Shown piece by piece: positions 11,433-21,366 of a stretch of DNA of 64,000 nucleotides; positions within the stretch are counted from its first letter, which is position 1, and the number at the start of each line of letters is the position of its first letter. Origin of the DNA: Mycocentrospora acerina. Lineage: Eukaryota; Ascomycota; Dothideomycetes; Pleosporales. Made by a program: the position numbers and the translations under genes. The notes beneath the pieces were generated by a model. It was not told the DNA's origin and searched no databases. It was given only the letters and a program-made list of their open reading frames with translations. The stretch spans positions 497,189 through 561,188 of the forward strand of contig JAKUHH010000068.1 of assembly GCA_022701365.1 (NCBI GenBank). Direction: 5' to 3'.

Positions 11433-11542
11433 ATGCAAGGTGCGCATAGAGCAGAGGATGAATGTGTAAAGAGCGGAAAACAAGGCACGAGGGTGTGTAG
11501 AAGAGGACTGCAATGGGCAATGTACATCAAGAATAGCTCTAT

Positions 11543-11620
11543 CAATGTCAGTATCAGTATCAGTGTCAGTGTCAGTGTCAGTGTCAATGTCATCATCAAC
11601 ATCAGCATCAGTACCAGTGT
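11543..11620. repeat. CAGTGT/CAGTAT hexamer repeat
   Basis: This is an imperfect hexamer array (CAGTAT, CAGTGT, then CATCAT and CAGCAT variants) in the 3' region between convergent RPC9 and NOP58. It gives spurious open frames on both strands. Confidence 0.85.
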
Positions 11621-11919
11621 TAGTCTGGGACAATATAATGTAAAAAAGCATCAAAGCAACAAGAGAACAAAACTTTTCAAAACACCACATGATGCAGACC
11701 AAACAGTTAATCTTTTTTAATGCGATTGGAATGCTGCGTAACCGGCGGGTATTGGATCCGCACATACACGACCAAAACAGTACAATAATACACACCCCAG
11801 TCTTAACGCCTCACTCGCCAGAGAACAAGTCACAACTCATACATCCCAAAACGCCGTGTCCTTTTCACATGCCCGGACCAGAGGAAGAACAACAAGACAG
11901 CATGGCAATGGAAAAAAAC

Positions 11920-13858
11920 TTAGTCCTTGCTCTTCTTCTTCTTCTTGTCAGCCTTGTCGGCACCGCCATCTGCTTTCCTCTTCTTGCTGTCCCCTGCGGC
12001 CTTCTTTGCTTCCTTTGCAGCCTTCTTGGCCTCTTTGGCTTCACGCTTAGCGGCGCGCTCGGCTTTCCTGGCCTTCTTGGCCTCCTTCTCTGCCTTCTTC
12101 GCCGACTTGTCCGACTTGGAGGCAGCCTTGTCTTCGACAGAGTCGGAGTCGTCAGCGGCATCGGCCATTGACTCGTCCTCGTCGTCGCTGTCGACTTCCT
12201 GCACCAGCTTCTTGGGTGTGGTTCCGTTGACCTTGGGGGCGTCGGCAGCGGGCTCCTCTCCAGTGAGACCATCGGCATCGGGGTTGTACTTTCGTGCCTC
12301 CTTGACATCCCACTTCTTGGCAGCTCCAATCGCTGTCTGGTTGGCGTTGGCGAGGCTCTTCAGCGGCTTGCCCTCGAGAGCCCTCAACCTGCGCTCAATG
12401 GCAAGACGGGCGTCGCGACCAATCTGAGACTTCTCCTCCTCTGAAGGCTCGTTGGATGTGTCCTCGGACGATACGCCCCATGTGCTGAGGGCATCGACAC
12501 GCAGACCAAGAGCGGACTTTGCGGCGAGCATACGGGCAATCTTGCCCTTGTTCTTTCCAGTCGCCTGGCCGATGAGGGAGGCGTGGTAGATGAGCTGGGC
12601 ATTGTTAGAAAAGGAAGACGGGAGTGGTAGCAGTAGTAGTAGAAATGGGGGTTACGTACACCGTATTTGGGGGTGTCGTGCTTGGTCTTGAGCGCACGGA
12701 AAAGGGCCTTTTCGGCACCGAGAATCTGGATGGTGGAACCGGGCGACTTGGCCAAGTTCATGAGGGAACCGGCGTGGGCAATCAGACGCGCACCGACAAG
12801 CTCGCCAACGAGAGCAGTCAGGTTGGGCGCGAGGGCCTGCATACGGGTGGAAAGGTAGTTGCCGAGGTTCTGGCGATGCCTGGAAGAGGGTTAGCAATGG
12901 TCAATTGGGCGGAAACAGACGGGGGAGGGCGCGTACTCGGTAAGGTCAACGACCTGCTCGGCCAGAGCGCTGGTGGCCTCGAGATCCTCGTCGGTGATTT
13001 CAGTGCCCATGCTGATCTCGGCGGCGGCCTTGACGGCAGCCTCAATCTCCTCGGGCAGGATGGTGGACAGGTCGCTCTCCCTGGCGTTTGAGCGGAAGCC
13101 CATCTTGAGGACGACCTTTGAGTAGGCGAGGTTGTCGTTGAGGATCTTGGCCAGCTCGGGGAAGTGCCAGCCGTACCATTCCTTGACGCGCATGGCGTAT
13201 GTGTTGAGCTGCTTGTCGAGGACGTCGAGGCTGGCAATGCTCTGGATGATCATGGTGTCGACCTTGTCGGGCGAGAACTTGAGCTTGTGGCGCGAGAGCG
13301 AATGCGCCAGACCCAGCCTGGTCGAGTCCATCTCGGCGGGGATCAGGTCGGGGATGAGCGAGGTCATGTGCTCGCGGATGGCGCGGTAGACGTCCTGGGT
13401 GGACGAGTCGGAGAGCAGCTTGAGCGACAGGCCGGGGACCTGGGCAATGGCGTTGGCGAGCTTGGGGTCGGCAACGGCGACTGGGCGGGGTTAGCATGTT
13501 GGCAGGCGGCATTGACAGACAGCACGCATTGGGCAGGGGAGACGTACGCGAGGCCTTGCTCTCGTCCTTGAGCTCCTGCAGCAGCGTGGACAGCATGGGG
13601 CTGACCTTGCCGTCGGTCAGGGCGGCGGCCTCGTTGAGGGCCGTGACGGCATTCTCAAACTTGGTGAACTTCTTGAGCTTCAGCGCATCGACGACGGACG
13701 AGACATCCTTGACGAGCTCGTCGCCCTTGTCGAGCAGCTTCTTGTCCTTGCTCTTGAACAGGGCATAGCCGGCGCTGCGCAGGTGTTAGTTGCGTGTGCT
13801 GGGCTGGGAGCTCTGCGCACGAGGCCTACCTCGTCTCGGTCAGGATAAACAGGCCCAT
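11920..13858 (-). CDS. NOP58: Box C/D snoRNP core protein NOP58
   Basis: NOP58 is a core scaffold of box C/D snoRNPs, which guide 2'-O-methylation and pre-rRNA processing in the nucleolus. Exons on the minus strand are 13858-13830, 13774-13548, 13480-12937, 12879-12660 and 12594-11920, giving 564 residues. The order is an NOP5NT domain (MGLFILTETSAGYALFK), a coiled-coil/NOSIC region (about 160-215), and the Nop domain with GARLIAHAGSLMNLAKSPGS and the ILGAEKALFRALK helix. The C-terminal tail, from about residue 490, is rich in Lys and Glu (KKE repeats) and ends KKKKSKD, typical of NOP58. The K/E tail and the LGAEKALF segment distinguish it from NOP56. It shares a 434-bp divergent promoter with the actin-related gene. 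Confidence 0.95.
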
Positions 13859-14292
13859 GGCGCGGTGAGTGTGTGGCGGCGGGGCGGGGAGTAGGAGGTG
13901 CGGGTCGCTGTTTCCCCAGGAGCTGTGCGGTGAGGTGCGCGGTGAGGAGAGGGAAGGCGCTGCGGTTGTGCGGTGGAAGCTGCCCTTCGCGACAGGAAAA
14001 ATTATGCGGAAACTTCGATCGGGCGCCAAGCTGCTTACCGCAACCGGCATGGCGCGCCTGTGCTCGACGCCCACTCGTTGTCTGCTTGTGCTGTGCACAC
14101 CCGCAGCCAGGCCATTGTGCTGCCATGGAGCGAAGGCGCACGTGAGCGAGTGAGTGAGTGCACAGCAGCACCCGTGGCAGTAGCAGCAGCAGCAGCACCC
14201 GCAGTGGTAGTAGTTGCAGTGCCCGTGGTAGTAGCGCCACCACCAGGTGCAGGAGCACCACCACCGCCAGTGGCAGCACCACCACCACCGCC
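13859..14292. promoter_or_regulatory. Divergent promoter NOP58 / actin-related gene
   Basis: This 434-bp spacer separates the NOP58 ATG (minus) from the ATG of the actin-related gene (plus). The right part (14160-14290) is a GCA/CCA-rich low-complexity stretch that stays open in the downstream frame but lacks an ATG. I take it as 5' UTR. No specific ribosome-biogenesis promoter element could be assigned safely. Confidence 0.5.
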
Positions 14293-15999
14293 ATGTCCGC
14301 TGCCCCTCTGGCCCGCCCTGCCAGAGCCACCGCCGCCAATGCCACCACCACCACATCCACCACCTCCACCACCTCCACCCCCCGCCTCGCCGACCTGGCC
14401 TCCACCCCCGACCTGCTGCCGCGCACCCCCCTCGCCCGCTCGTCGTCGTCGCAGCTCTTCGCCTCGCCCGGCCCCGGCTTCCGCGCCGACGACGACTATG
14501 TGGTTGTCGAGCTGGGCGCCCGCTTCCTGCGCGGCGGCCTGCCTGGCGAGAGCACCCCGCGCTGCACGCTGCCCTTTGGCCCCGACCAGCAGCGCCGCGT
14601 GGGCGACTACCGCCAGTGGGACCCCGCCTACGCCCACACGCGCCGCAAGCCCAGGAGCGGCGAGGAATGGGGGCAGCAGCATGAGCTGTACCGCCTGGAC
14701 CTGACCGACCTGGACCTGGGGCTCGTCGAGGACAAGTTCGAGCGGGCCATGCGCGAGGCCTACACCAAGTACTTCCTGCTCGACACCAAGCCGCGCCGCG
14801 TCCTGCTCGCCCTGCCCCCGCGCATGCCCCACGCCCTGCTGTCGACGCTGCTCGACGTCCTCTTCACCGCCTTCCACGCCCCGAGCATCACCCTCATGTC
14901 CAGCCCCGTCATGACCACGGCCGCCGCTGGCCTGCGCTCCGCCCTCGTCGTCGACATTGGCTGGGCCGAGACGCTCGTCACCGCCGTCTACGAGTACCGC
15001 CAGGTCCTCGAGCGCAGCTCCATCCGCGCCGGCAAGCTCCTCACCCAGGACATGGCCAAGCTGCTCAACGCCGAGCTCGACGACGACGCCGACCCCGGTG
15101 CTCCCAAGGCCGCCGTCTCCTTTGAGGAGGCAGAGGAAGTCCTCACGCGCGTCGCATGGTGCAAGCCCTACTCTCGCTCCAACCGTCGAACCGTCTACTT
15201 TCCCGCCCGCGAAGCCCCAGTCCTCGAGGAGTTTGAAGACGCCATTGAAACACCACCGCCTGCAGTCATCATCCCCCTCCCAAAGCACACGCCTCCCACA
15301 CAACTCAAAGTCTCATTCGCCTCACTCGCCAAGCCCGTCGAAAGCGCTCTCTTCGTTCCAGACACGCCCCTCAGCGAGTTTGACGACCACGACCTGCCCC
15401 TGCACCATCTCGTCTACCGCGCCCTGGTTGCTCTTCCCATGGACGTGCGCCGCCTGTGCATGTCACGCATAGTAATCACTGGTGGCGTGTCCAATCTCCC
15501 AGGCCTCAAAACGAGAATCATGAAGGAGCTCGACGCCCTCGTCCAGAGCAAGGGCTGGGATCCCGTCCACAGCTACGGATCAGCCACCGCACATCACGAA
15601 GACAAACTGCGAGCCAAACTCGACGCAAGACAGCGCCAGACCGAAAGTAACTCGTCCACACCTCGAGGTACTGCAGCTCATCTACCAGCATCCCGACAGC
15701 CCCACGATGACGCTACCTTTTCCGCCAAGCTCGCCAGTCTCTCGCTCACACCCCCCACTGGCGGCACCATCCGCGTCATCGAGTCTCTCGGCGCATGGGC
15801 AGGTGCCAGTCTCGTGGCTCAACAGCGTGTCAGAGGCGTTGTCGAAATTGAACGAGAAAGATTCTTGAAAGAAGGTCTACATGGTGCGTCACGCGACAAG
15901 GAGGTTTCGGTTGTTCCGCAGCGCCAAAGTACCTTGGGTCCTGGGGCTGCGAGAGGTGCAGGAGATCGTGCGAGCTGGTCATTGGGTGTGTGGGCATAA
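14293..15999 (+). CDS. Actin-related protein, probably dynactin-type Arp10/Arp11
   Basis: This is a single-exon gene of 568 residues. The N-terminal 65 or so residues are Ala/Thr/Ser-rich and disordered. The actin-fold landmarks follow. A phosphate-1 loop is seen near residue 68 (DDYVVVELGARFLRGGLPGE), a second phosphate loop near 218 (LVVDIGWAETLVTAVYEYR), and the adenosine-loop GG near 393 (ITGGVSNLPGL). Both loops deviate strongly from actin, as in pointed-end dynactin Arps, and the family member in Neurospora (ro-7) is needed for dynein-dependent nuclear movement. A nuclear Arp cannot be excluded. The start is the first in-frame ATG; the upstream frame is open but has only GTG. A Thr/Ser-rich loop at about 455-480 looks like an insertion. 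Confidence 0.75.
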   Translation: MSAAPLARPARATAANATTTTSTTSTTSTPRLADLASTPDLLPRTPLARSSSSQLFASPGPGFRADDDYVVVELGARFLRGGLPGESTPRCTLPFGPDQQRRVGDYRQWDPAYAHTRRKPRSGEEWGQQHELYRLDLTDLDLGLVEDKFERAMREAYTKYFLLDTKPRRVLLALPPRMPHALLSTLLDVLFTAFHAPSITLMSSPVMTTAAAGLRSALVVDIGWAETLVTAVYEYRQVLERSSIRAGKLLTQDMAKLLNAELDDDADPGAPKAAVSFEEAEEVLTRVAWCKPYSRSNRRTVYFPAREAPVLEEFEDAIETPPPAVIIPLPKHTPPTQLKVSFASLAKPVESALFVPDTPLSEFDDHDLPLHHLVYRALVALPMDVRRLCMSRIVITGGVSNLPGLKTRIMKELDALVQSKGWDPVHSYGSATAHHEDKLRAKLDARQRQTESNSSTPRGTAAHLPASRQPHDDATFSAKLASLSLTPPTGGTIRVIESLGAWAGASLVAQQRVRGVVEIERERFLKEGLHGASRDKEVSVVPQRQSTLGPGAARGAGDRASWSLGVWA

Positions 16000-16235
16000 A
16001 AGCCAATTTACAATGTTTTTTTTAAAGCTGTTTTATATATATACCCCCTTGTTCGCACTGCAATGCAAAGAAATGCTTGAGAAAGAGAGCAATACATATA
16101 TTCAATTATTGTACTTGCCTTGTCAATCACTAATCATTCCTCTCATGTCTACACTTTTGCTTTGGGTAATTTTGCTCGAGGGGCGGTGAAGTAGGAGGAA
16201 AGCTATCTCCTCTAGGGTTATTGTGGTAGTATGTG

Positions 16236-16292
16236 ATTGAGTGAGTAGGTGAGTGAGTGAGTGAGTAGGTGAGTGAGTAGGTGAGTGAGTGT
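16236..16292 (+). repeat. GTGA/GTAG tetranucleotide tract
   Basis: About 57 bases of GAGT/GAGTAGGT units, with a higher-order pattern in which GAGTAGGT interrupts GTGA runs. Confidence 0.85.
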
Positions 16293-16460
16293 GGAAATGA
16301 TGATTGTAAGCCGCAGAAGGTACGGTGAGTATGATAACATACCTTGGAGGACGAACAGTAGCTTGGTGTTAACTCAACAAAGAGAAAAGATCAAATGAGG
16401 AAATAACTAATACTCTATCCATCTTTATACTAACTAGACCAAAGTACGTGTACTCTCGCC

Positions 16461-16487
16461 AGGCAGGCAGGCAGGCAGGCAGGCAGG
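16461..16487 (+). repeat. (AGGC)n tetranucleotide tract
   Basis: Six to seven perfect AGGC copies. Confidence 0.9.
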
Positions 16488-17100
16488 TACGTAGGTCGTA
16501 AACCCGCCCACCGTCTACATGTGACTTGGAGTGATGGAGTCGTGATATGATGCGGCGTGGTAATGGACCCAAAAAAAACACGGTGTGGTACAAAGAAAGA
16601 AGATGGTCAGTTAGTCAGTTGCAAGTTTATTATTCCCACGAACAGCAACGACAAGAAGAAGAAGAGAAAGAAAAAAAAAGGAACGCACCCACCCACAACG
16701 TAACAAAATAAAACAGGACAAGACGAGACAAGACAAGACAAGATAAAACGAGGCTGTGCTATGTATCAAACCCCCACCAACACCAATACCACCTATCCAA
16801 GAATACATGTGGGTCCTGCCTTCCCTTCAAATCAGGCTAGACCAAAACAAACATTGTCACCCACACACATAGGGACCAACCTAATCGGACTATTTAACAT
16901 CCCACATCTAACAAAGAAATCACCATGTGAAAATGGCAACACCCCCACCCTCCAGACTACTGCCACAAATGCGAGTCCTGCAGTTGGGTACCCCACAAGT
17001 AAGCTCTCGCAAGGCAGAATGGAAAAGGCAAAAGGCAAGAGTGGGCGAAGCTGCAGTCTATATTTAGATGAGGGAGAGAGAGAGGGGGGAGGGAGGGGCG

Positions 17101-17127
17101 GAGCTGAGCTAAGCTGAGCTGAGCTGC
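17101..17127 (+). repeat. GAGCT pentanucleotide tract
   Basis: Five copies of GAGCT/AAGCT lie just after a GGGA-rich segment. Confidence 0.75.
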
Positions 17128-17188
17128 CTATCTGGAAGTGGAGAGTTTACACATATGGCAATGCATTGCGAGCAGAAGTGGATAGCCT

Positions 17189-17224
17189 GATGGATGGGTG
17201 GGTGGATGGATGGATGGATGGATG
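17189..17224 (+). repeat. (GGAT)n tetranucleotide tract
   Basis: About eight GGAT/GGGT units in tandem. Confidence 0.85.
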
Positions 17225-17524
17225 CGGACCAGTCAATTAATCAATCAGCCAATCAAACAATCATGCAGAACTAGTCCCATGCGTGGATTATGCTATTATT
17301 TGCTAAATAACTGCTGCCTACCTACCTACCCATATGTTGAGATCATGTGCAGGCGAACAATAAAAGTTGTAAGAGAGGAAGAAAAAAGGCACACCACTTG
17401 ATGTGTGCACCAAGCGCAATCATCATCGTGAGGAAAGAAATGAAATGAAATGAAGAAATCCATGATGCTCAAACGCCTGCATTCGAGTCGCAATTCATCT
17501 ACGTCGGAGAGGCCTTTTTTTTCC

Positions 17525-18313
17525 TCACGTCGTCGCTCGAGGTGTGTAGGGTGGTGGTGGTGGGCCCTGCTCGCCTAGCTCCGTGGATGCAGTCGTTTCT
17601 GCGTAATGATGCCCGTGTTCGTACGTCTCCCAGTTGTCGTCGACCGAGTGTCTATCCTCCAGCTCGTAGCCGGTACCCATGACATATGTTATAGGCGGTG
17701 ATGTCGTGGTGGCTCCAAATGCGGGTGTTGATACCGAAAATCCTGCGTTGCCATATGGCGAGTGTGTGGTGGTGGCGGTGGTCGGGGAAAGACCGGATGC
17801 ATGTCGTCGGTTTGACGGCACCGGTGGGTCCTCTGGAACGTCTTTTGGGCGCGAGCCGTTTGCTATTGGCATGCGTGATAGGGTTGCAAAGGAATCCATA
17901 CGTTGCAGTGGTTGTATGATGATAATCTCTGGTTTCCGCTGTGGTATGGGGCGGCGGGGTATTGTGAATGATTGTGTGTGAGTAGGCTGTGGTCTAGGCT
18001 GGCACTGCGGCTGGGTGTTTTGTTGGGGGTGAGGTGGGCAATGAGCCTGGAATTGAGGTTGGGGTGTTGGTGTTGGTGTTGTTCCATAGCAAGCATACTT
18101 CTGCTGTGGGCTTATGGGCTGCTGGTATTGCTGGGGCCATTGTTGCTGAGGTTGATGATATGCTTGTGGGTTGTGATATGAAGTCGGGCCGGGGAAAGTA
18201 TTGTGTCGTCGGGCTTGAACCTCCTCTTCAAACTGCTTCTTCTCGTCCTTCTTTCTGTAGTGTCGATGGATGAGATACCCACCCGCCACTATCTCGAGAC
18301 CGCCGAAGATCAT
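17525..18313 (-). CDS. Proline/glutamine-rich hypothetical protein
   Basis: This is a single-exon frame of 262 residues. The N-terminus has a short hydrophobic stretch (MIFGGLEIVAGGYLIHRHYRK), which could be a membrane anchor, followed by a charged helix (KKDEKKQFEEEVQARR). Residues about 45-130 are Pro/Gln-rich and the rest is low-complexity. The C-terminus carries GPPPPPYTPR, which contains a PPxY motif able to bind WW domains such as those of Rsp5-type ubiquitin ligases. I do not recognise a family. Similar small membrane-proximal proteins with a C-terminal PY motif act as ligase adaptors, but that role here is only a suggestion. Confidence 0.65.
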   Translation of the reverse strand: MIFGGLEIVAGGYLIHRHYRKKDEKKQFEEEVQARRHNTFPGPTSYHNPQAYHQPQQQWPQQYQQPISPQQKYACYGTTPTPTPQPQFQAHCPPHPQQNTQPQCQPRPQPTHTQSFTIPRRPIPQRKPEIIIIQPLQRMDSFATLSRMPIANGSRPKDVPEDPPVPSNRRHASGLSPTTATTTHSPYGNAGFSVSTPAFGATTTSPPITYVMGTGYELEDRHSVDDNWETYEHGHHYAETTASTELGEQGPPPPPYTPRATT

Positions 18314-21300
18314 GTCGTCAACTAGTTTTGTGGTGTCCTAAGGCAAGAACTTGTGAAACGTAAAGCGTCGTGTTGCAGTCGGCGCCAGTAGAGAACTGGG
18401 GAATGAGGGGAGTGATTGAGGTCATAGTAGTTAATTACTTGCTCAGCCTCTCACAAACATGTGAGGGAGGAGCTATTGATGCCGGGTTGTCCGAGCGTGG
18501 TGGCGGAGTCGATGAACGAAGAACTCCAATAACCAATCACCATGTTTAAAGTTTCGCGCTTATGCAATGTGCTTGTGAGCTGGGCCTCAGGCCTAGACTT
18601 AGCGTATTTTTTCTTTAAAGCCGCAGCCAAGTCCTACAATTTGGGCATCAGATGATTTTCCCAATCACATGATCTTTATCACCACATTGTGTTTGGTATC
18701 CTGGCGGGAGAACTAGATGATATTGGCCCAACTACAAACGCAAAATTATTTAAAATTGGCTGGAGGAATCCCTCCTAGCTTCTGATCAGTCAACGTGAAC
18801 AAAACCACTGCCCAGCTCTCTAAACCTGCCATGCTACAGTTTGATGACGAGCCTTAAGTCCGGCTTATCACTCGTTTTCACAGTCACTTATAACAAGCTT
18901 TTTTATCTTTCTTTTCTCACGGCAATGCCCGTATGCTCTACTCTCCAAGATATTCTCCACAATTTTAGATGACTCTTTTTCTCAGCCGTTCCAGATATCA
19001 GTGCAGCCGCATAATCTTTCTCCTCAAATCATTTGACTCGGAGTCTTATTGCATCCGTTACCTCAATCTGGGCTGAACAGGCATCAAGACTCAAAATGCT
19101 CAGTTCCTAGGAAGATCCATACCTCTACCCATTCTCTGATGGAATCCAGTGAAACTCTGCTTAAGGTATGTATGCAAAGGTATCGTATACTTGCAATGAT
19201 TAGAATGCAGCAATAATCCTGACAAGATTCTTCCGCACAAATTCGACCGTGACAAGACCCTATCTTACAAATAATCGTTCCACTCCAGGCTCGGATTGGC
19301 ACAGAATATCGGTCAATATCCAATGGTCGAACGGCGAAACCTTTCATGGTAGATGAAGCTGATAAATGTCTTCTTAATGAAGGTGTTGGCAACCAGGAAA
19401 ACTTCAGCGAGGAGAAAATTTAAGATCTTCATCTAATAGTAAAGTTACAGGTATACGTGAACGCTTTTGGCAGCTGTCTCTAATTGCATGCCTACTAGGA
19501 ATACGAGTATGTCTAGATCGAACAGAAGTCGAGAATACCTAATGTGATAAGGGACACTCGGTGCGAACAAATTGGCAAAGTTGGTCTGATGAAAGGTGTT
19601 AGCTATTGGCAGTGTCTTAACCGGTCCATACTGCCAGGTCCTAGGTGAACGGGTTCGATTAAACACGTTCTTAGGGTATCCAATTCGCAAATTTGTGGTG
19701 GACGACGAAGAAACATATCCGATTGCGAAGTTTTGGTAAACCCGGTTAGCCACGAGAGCAACCACAAGACCAACGCAACCATTGCCTGCTTTAGGAACTG
19801 TAGAAGAGGAGGTATTGCGTTCAGCTTCATGTTCGAATCGGTATTCAAGTTGATCGGGACCACGGACGAAGCAAGAATTTAATTAATTGCATCCGAAAAA
19901 ATGCTACAGGCATTGTATGCGGAATCAAAGTGAATGACTTTGGAATAGTGAGTTGCTACTGAAAAGAAGAGGGTAAAACAAGGACCAGTCACCCTGCAGT
20001 AACGCGAGTGCTCTAGGAAGGAGTAACAATACAGCTCTCAATCATTGTTCAGTACAACTGCGGACAGTCAGTTCAACGGAGCCTCAGCCCAAGCAACTCC
20101 ATGCAATTTGCAATGTTGTGAGGCCTTCGTATAGTATGAGTACTCCAAATTCACACATTTAACACCTGCAGATACGAAAAATAGATGATACCAACGCCAT
20201 TACCCATGGATATGTCTCTTTTTGGAGATGCAGAAACCAATGGGAAACATTTCCTCAATCTGGACACAGAATAGGCACAACAATCCTCTTCCGAAAAACA
20301 GTGCAAGCTAAGACGATAAACCAAATGGCGGAAGTCTACAGTCGGTGTGACATTGCTTCGGTGGCTTGCATACGAAAGCAGGAATTGAGCGGCCTTTTGG
20401 GTGACGCAATATTCACCCATTGAGAAAGAGTTGCAGGGAGACATTCCACCTACAGGCTTTCTTTCTCTTTACACCAATTAAATTTGTCACGAAGACGTAT
20501 TACTTCAAGACGAGAGTCATTGTTCAAGACGACCCAATTTCTTCCACACAATGAATGGCTAGTGTAGGGGTTCGTGCTCTATTGCAGCCGTCTCCCAGCC
20601 TTTACCTCATTCAGCACGGCCTGCTGCATCTATTAGTGCAACATCAGTGGCCGTTTGTAGCTTCTCCCGATGCCTCGAAAACAACTGACCATGTTCATAC
20701 TACACGGATGGCACGTTAAACAGCAGAGCGATAGATTGTTGGGAGTCAAAGTTTGGATATGACCAAGTCATCAGGTAACGCGCTAACTTGACATCTACAC
20801 CACGTATTAAAGAAACAAAGCCAACCAATGCTGAGCGCAACGTCGCGTAACAAAGGCTGTCCGGATATTTAGGCCGATGCGTGCTCTGATGGCTGAGTAA
20901 TTATGGAAATACGGGAAGACTTAGTATTCGGTATACCTTAAAATACGAAGAAAGCGTGCCAGTGGAGAGAAAAGGAGTTCAGTCCGTACATGAGTGAACG
21001 CGTGGGTAAACTTTGTACGCAAAAATCCTCATCAATCGCTGAATCTTTCCAATTGGAACGTGGCGGAAGCACAGCTACCACGCAAGGCAAATTTCTGCCC
21101 TGGATGCGAATATCGCACGGTAGGCTCTGCTTGTAATGCCGTTAAAGGCACGATTCGGTGTGGTTGTTGTCGGCCGCGAGTCATGGGATCGACAGCCAAG
21201 CAACGCCGGCACGATTCCCTTGCGACGCGCCATCAGTCGGTCACTTTGCTATTCATGCGCCGCCGGCTGGACCAGACAATGTCTACTTGTGAGCAGTTTC

Positions 21301-21366
21301 GTTACTGTCGTACTCGACGAGGTGCTTGCGCGCCGGCCGTTCGTTGCTCATCACCCAGCATCGCCT
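18314..21366. other. Divergent, relatively AT-rich intergenic region, about 3 kb
   Basis: I see no gene I can support. Minus-strand frames at 19445-19863 include a hydrophobic stretch (MVALVLWLLSWL), but two overlapping frames share the same bases and neither extends. A further frame at 20151-20444 is featureless. The region may hold decayed sequence and the promoters of the flanking genes. Confidence 0.45.

Larger units (their letters stand above)
16000..17524. other. Convergent intergenic region rich in simple repeats
   Basis: No gene is seen between the actin-related gene and the minus-strand hypothetical gene. The stretch contains several separate tetranucleotide and pentanucleotide tracts, listed individually, plus A-rich runs near 16660-16680. 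Confidence 0.6.

Noticed and set aside
14035..15303. A 422-codon minus-strand open frame
   Set aside because: It lies antisense to the actin-related gene and is a Gly/Ala-rich shadow of GC-rich codons, with no domain.
18478..18560. A TTGTCCGAGCGTGG segment resembling the D-arm of a Ser/Leu tRNA
   Set aside because: No T-arm or closing stem follows within tRNA length.
19445..19863. Minus-strand frames with a hydrophobic stretch, considered as a membrane protein
   Set aside because: Two frames use the same bases, neither continues past 105 codons, and no splice joins them into a longer product.
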